Positions 18,717 to 21,569 of a stretch of DNA of 21,569 nt are shown piece by piece; within the stretch, counting starts at the first letter, position 1; every line of letters begins with the position of its first letter. Location: NCBI GenBank assembly GCA_000151295.1, contig GG745338.1, positions 77,364 to 98,932 of the forward strand. Reading direction: 5' to 3'. The notes beneath the pieces are model-generated. The model did not search any database. It was not told where the DNA came from and worked only from the letters and a program-made list of their open reading frames with translations. The translations under genes and the position numbers were made by a program. This stretch comes from Allomyces macrogynus ATCC 38327. Its lineage: Eukaryota > Blastocladiomycota > Blastocladiomycetes > Blastocladiales > Blastocladiaceae.

Positions 18717-20763
18717 TCACATCGCCGCGGCCTCGGCCTCCAAATCCGCCAACGTCGCATGTGACGCCCCCGTATCCGCCATGCGGTCCGCCGCAGCATT
18801 CAACTCGGCCGCGACCACATGCGGTGGCTTCCCTTTCGTCTCCGGCATCCACTTGCCCAGCACCGCCGCGGCAACCGCCAAATACGCGGCAAAGATCAAG
18901 AACGTGTACTCGCGCAAGTTCTCGAGCAGTGGCGGGAATGCAAACAGCACCGTGAAATTCGCCAGCGAATTCACGGCGAGCGCCGCCTGGCTCGCGCACG
19001 CGACCGCCGCGGGCGGGACCAGCTCGGCCGTCAGGATGATCGGCACGTTCGAAAGGCCGATCGCGAAAAAGGTGGAGATCAGAACGAACAGGACCATCGA
19101 CACGAAGGGCGGCGCGTGGAACGCGACAACGACCGTGAACGCCGCATACAGCGTGCCCATGCCGAGCATCGACAACAGCAGAAGCGGGCGGCGACCGTAC
19201 TTGTCGACAAAGTATCCGGGCGCCTGGTTAATCGGGATGTTCACGAACGCAAAGACCAGGTAGAAGAGCGACGCCTTGTCGGGCGGCATCACTTGTGTGA
19301 GAATAATCATCGAGTAGGCGAACAGCGAGTTGATGCCCGACAGTTGCGAAGACGCGTGCGCGAGCAACAGAATCAACAGCGCGCGCCGGTACTCGGACCG
19401 CGTCAGAAACTCGCGCAGCCGTAACCGGCGCGTCGCGATCCCGCCCAGATGATGGTGATGGCCGGCGCGCGCGTCCACCGACTCGGCGCGTTTGCTCAGA
19501 TCCGAGTCGGCGATGCTCGCAACGACTGTGCCTGAATCATGGCTCACGCTCGAGTCGTCGGAGACGCGGGGCGCCGACGGCGAGCCGGCGGCATGAATTG
19601 ATGGCGGCTGGGGAGCACCGTGGGGTATACCGAATGGTGAATCGACCAAAGCTTGCACCGACTGCGTGCGTGTGCTGTACGTGAGCCGACGATCCGTCGC
19701 GACGCCGCCATCAAGCGCATGCACAGAGAGCGAGCTTGACGGCCGCTGGTGCGCCGACGGCGGCGCGTGCCCGCCAAACGGTTCGCTGAGTGCAGGTAAA
19801 CTCCCGAGCGAGACGAGCACGCGGTCGGCCTTGGCCTGCCGCCCGCGAAGGGCGAGGAACGCCGGCGATTCGGGGACGCCGAGGAGCATGATAAACTGCG
19901 CGACGGCGAGAACCAGCGGGAACCCAACGACGTACCGCCACGCGGCGGGAGTAGCGAGAAAGTACCCGAGCAAGCTCGCGAGCGCAAGGCCGACGGCGAC
20001 GCCCGCGGCCGACAAGTTGCCTACAAGATCGCTACCACGAATCAGTCCGCGCAACGAAATCGATCGGCGCCCGCAAAAACATACCCATCACGCCACGCAT
20101 CTCCGTCGGCGCCAACTCGCTCACAAACATCGGGCTAATCGCAAGCGCGCCACCGGTGCCAATGCCCGTCACCGCGCGGCCCACCATGACCCAGACAAAC
20201 GACGGCGCCGCAAACAGCACCGCCGACCCGACCGCGAGCGGGACCATCAACATGCGCAACGTCGTGCGGCGGCCGCACCGGTCGCTCGCGGCTCCCGCGG
20301 CCACCGCGCCCACCGCGCCCGTCAGCGCGAGAATTGCGTTCGCAAACGAGAGCTGCAGCGTCGTCATCGACAGGCACGCGGGCAGACGCGTCGTCGCGCC
20401 AAACAGGGCCGAGTGCGCTGCCGACGGGTCGGCAGAGGGCGTGCACACGAGGACAGAGCTCACATTGTTCAGTTGCCCGAGGCCGTACCCGTAGTGCACC
20501 ATGCCGAACGCCGCGGTCACACACGCGTAGATCAGGTAGGCGCGCGCGTGCCGCGGGGCGATGGGCGCGTCGACATGGGCGAGCACGCGGCTGCTGAGCA
20601 GGACCGCGTCGTGCGCAGATTGCGGCGACCGCGATGCGTCGGTGGGCGCGCGGCCAACGGCCGTCGACGACGGCGCGAGCGAGAGGAAAGACGCGTCCGA
20701 CGCCCCACGCGGTCGCGCGTCTGGCGGCGAGCCCCGATCGAGCGCGGCAGGCACAGCGGACAT
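18717..20763 (-). CDS. MFS transporter, sugar porter family
   Basis: Exons 20763-20085 and 20020-18717 join across a 64-base intron (GTATGT...GTAG) to 660 codons plus TGA. Twelve membrane helices are expected. Family motifs: S-D-R-C-G-R-R (160-166), G-R-A-V-T-G-I-G-T-G-G-A (195-206), E-L-A-P-T-E-M-R-G (216-224), V-P-E-S-P-A-F-L (275-282), Q-L-S-G-I-N-S-L-F-A-Y-S (452-463), V-D-K-Y-G-R-R-P-L (498-506), and P-E-T-K-G (619-623). These place it with hexose and GLUT-like porters; the substrate cannot be read. Oddities: a 75-residue Ser/Ala-rich cytosolic N-terminus; a central loop of about 155 residues (283-437), more than twice the usual, rich in Ser and with four His in a row; and in the helix 10-11 motif T-A-E-L-V-P-P-A-A-V-A-C the usual Arg is absent. 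It is likely a plasma-membrane protein. Confidence 0.92.
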
Positions 20764-21327
20764 GGTGGTGGTGGTGGCGTGGATCAGGATGGCGGGCTCG
20801 GTAGCGGCTCGGTAGCGGCCCGGTTAGAAGGAAAAGGGGTCGTTGTTGATCACGTCGAGGACCGGATCAGGGGCAAGAAGAGGGAGGACAGACAGAATCA
20901 TGAAAGCACGGCGCTGGCGTTGGCGGCGCTGGATGGGTCCTTGGTCCTCTTGCGCGCTGCGCGCCTCAGGGACCCGATTTGTGCTTGCGGCCGGTTGGTT
21001 GCCCAGCAGCAAATTTAATCATTTCTGGTTGTTTGCGCGCCAGCAGCGGGCGTCCGAAGCGTCGAACGCTTGCGACCGCGGCTTGTGCTGATGGGCGATG
21101 TGGGCAAAGGCCAGTAAAGGGAAGCGGGGGACCGCTTGGCCCGCTTGCGCTCACAAACTGTTCGCGACGTCCGCAACCTCGCCTGCCCGTCGACAACAGC
21201 CACCTCGACAAGTCTGCGCCGGGTCGACGACAAGGATGCGGGCTGCAACGGACAACGACAACGAGAACACGATTGCATCCATTCCATTCCACCCTCGAAC
21301 CAACCACCAAAACCCATCTCCAAAAAA
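20764..21327. other. Upstream region of the transporter
   Basis: About 560 bases. Next to the transporter ATG, a CCA-type run forms the leader (plus-strand GGTGGTGGTGG at 20764-20774), and GGCTCGGTAGC is repeated near 20797-20817. The right part becomes AC-rich (CAACGACAACGAG and CCAACCACCAAAACCC), as in leaders of nearby genes, which hints at a plus-strand transcript entering the right edge. No TATA box or gene was identified. Confidence 0.4.
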
Positions 21328-21483
21328 ATGCAAGACAAAAACAAAACGCAAAATGGCACCCCAAAAAAAATGAATCTCACCCTCCTCCTGACCCTCCTCC
21401 TTGTCCCTCCCTCTGCAACACCTCCCTACCGGAGCACCTGCACACCACCCACCCCCCCACCACCACTTCTCTTTCTTATGTAA
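21328..21483 (+). CDS. Possible start of a secreted protein gene at the right edge
   Basis: After an AC-rich leader, ATG codons at 21328 and 21370 lie in one frame. From the second, the sequence M-N-L-T-L-L-L-T-L-L-L-V-P-P-S-A looks like a signal peptide, followed by a Pro/Thr-rich stretch. The frame meets TAA at 21481-21483, giving 51 residues; alternatively, GTAAGT at 21480 is a splice donor and the gene continues out of the window. GTAAGT is unlike the other donors here (C, not A, at +4), so I cannot decide. A third ATG at 21353 in another frame makes a six-codon ORF whose stop overlaps the 21370 ATG (ATGA). Confidence 0.22.
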   Translation: MQDKNKTQNGTPKKMNLTLLLTLLLVPPSATPPYRSTCTPPTPPPPLLFLM

Positions 21484-21527
21484 GTGATATAGGGGTGGGC
21501 CTCGCCATCGGCTTGAAGGACGGATAT

Positions 21528-21540
21528 GGGGGGGGGGGGG
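21528..21540. repeat. G13 homopolymer near the right edge
   Basis: Thirteen consecutive G residues end 29 bases before the window end. Such a run is prone to length error and can break assemblies. Confidence 0.9.
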
Positions 21541-21569
21541 CGACAGCGTGTTAATTGAGCTTCTATTAT

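Noticed and set aside
19666..21018. Long plus-strand open frame opposite the transporter
   Set aside because: Arg/His-rich antisense translation with no domain; the minus strand carries the MFS motifs over the same bases.
1..21569. tRNA, rRNA, CRISPR or bacterial defence genes
   Set aside because: No T-loop consensus with matching stems, no regularly spaced repeats and no defence-family domains were found in the reading.

Overview
The window reads as nuclear DNA of a GC-rich, intron-bearing eukaryote, most likely a fungus from an early-diverging lineage. Blastocladiomycota- or chytrid-like is my guess from base composition, Ala-rich proteins and short introns; no marker settles it. The evidence is 14 reconstructed spliceosomal introns of 64-138 bases, all with GT...YAG borders, and proteins whose relatives are fungal or opisthokont housekeeping genes. 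No bacterial operon, CRISPR array, rRNA or tRNA was seen.

Layout, left to right. 1-137 (-): start of an unidentified gene cut by the left edge, with a TATA box at 250-259. 862-1397 (+): acidic ribosomal stalk protein P1. 1686-2534 (+): ESCRT-III subunit Vps20/CHMP6. 2984-6445 (-): AMP deaminase in seven exons, ending in a C-terminal polyglutamine. 7255-8925 (+): a polyprenal/steroid 5-alpha-reductase-family enzyme (Dfg10/SRD5A3 type) with long extra segments. 8926-12106: about 3.2 kb of clearly lower GC with no convincing gene, probably decayed mobile or duplicated DNA. 12107-13840 (-): intronless SWIRM/ZZ/SANT subunit of a SWI/SNF- or RSC-type chromatin remodeller. 14555-15408 (+): secreted, chitin-active (LPMO-like) protein gene whose reading frame is broken in two places. 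15772-17993 (-): prolyl oligopeptidase in two exons with a TATA box. 18717-20763 (-): sugar-porter-family MFS transporter in two exons. 21328-21569 (+): possible start of a secreted protein gene at the right edge.

The genes do not form a pathway. Translation (P1), endosomal sorting (Vps20), purine metabolism (AMP deaminase), dolichol synthesis (Dfg10), chromatin (Swi3-like), peptide turnover (POP) and sugar uptake simply sit side by side, as is normal in a compact fungal genome. Neighbouring genes are arranged divergently (left-edge gene/P1, AMP deaminase/reductase, transporter/right-edge gene) or convergently (Vps20/AMP deaminase, secreted protein/POP).

I found no new multi-gene system. The points most worth a second look are the broken secreted gene, the heavily expanded reductase, the low-GC island with possible transposon remnants, the CAG tract that contains the AMP deaminase stop codon, and a splice-donor consensus with C rather than A at position +4.
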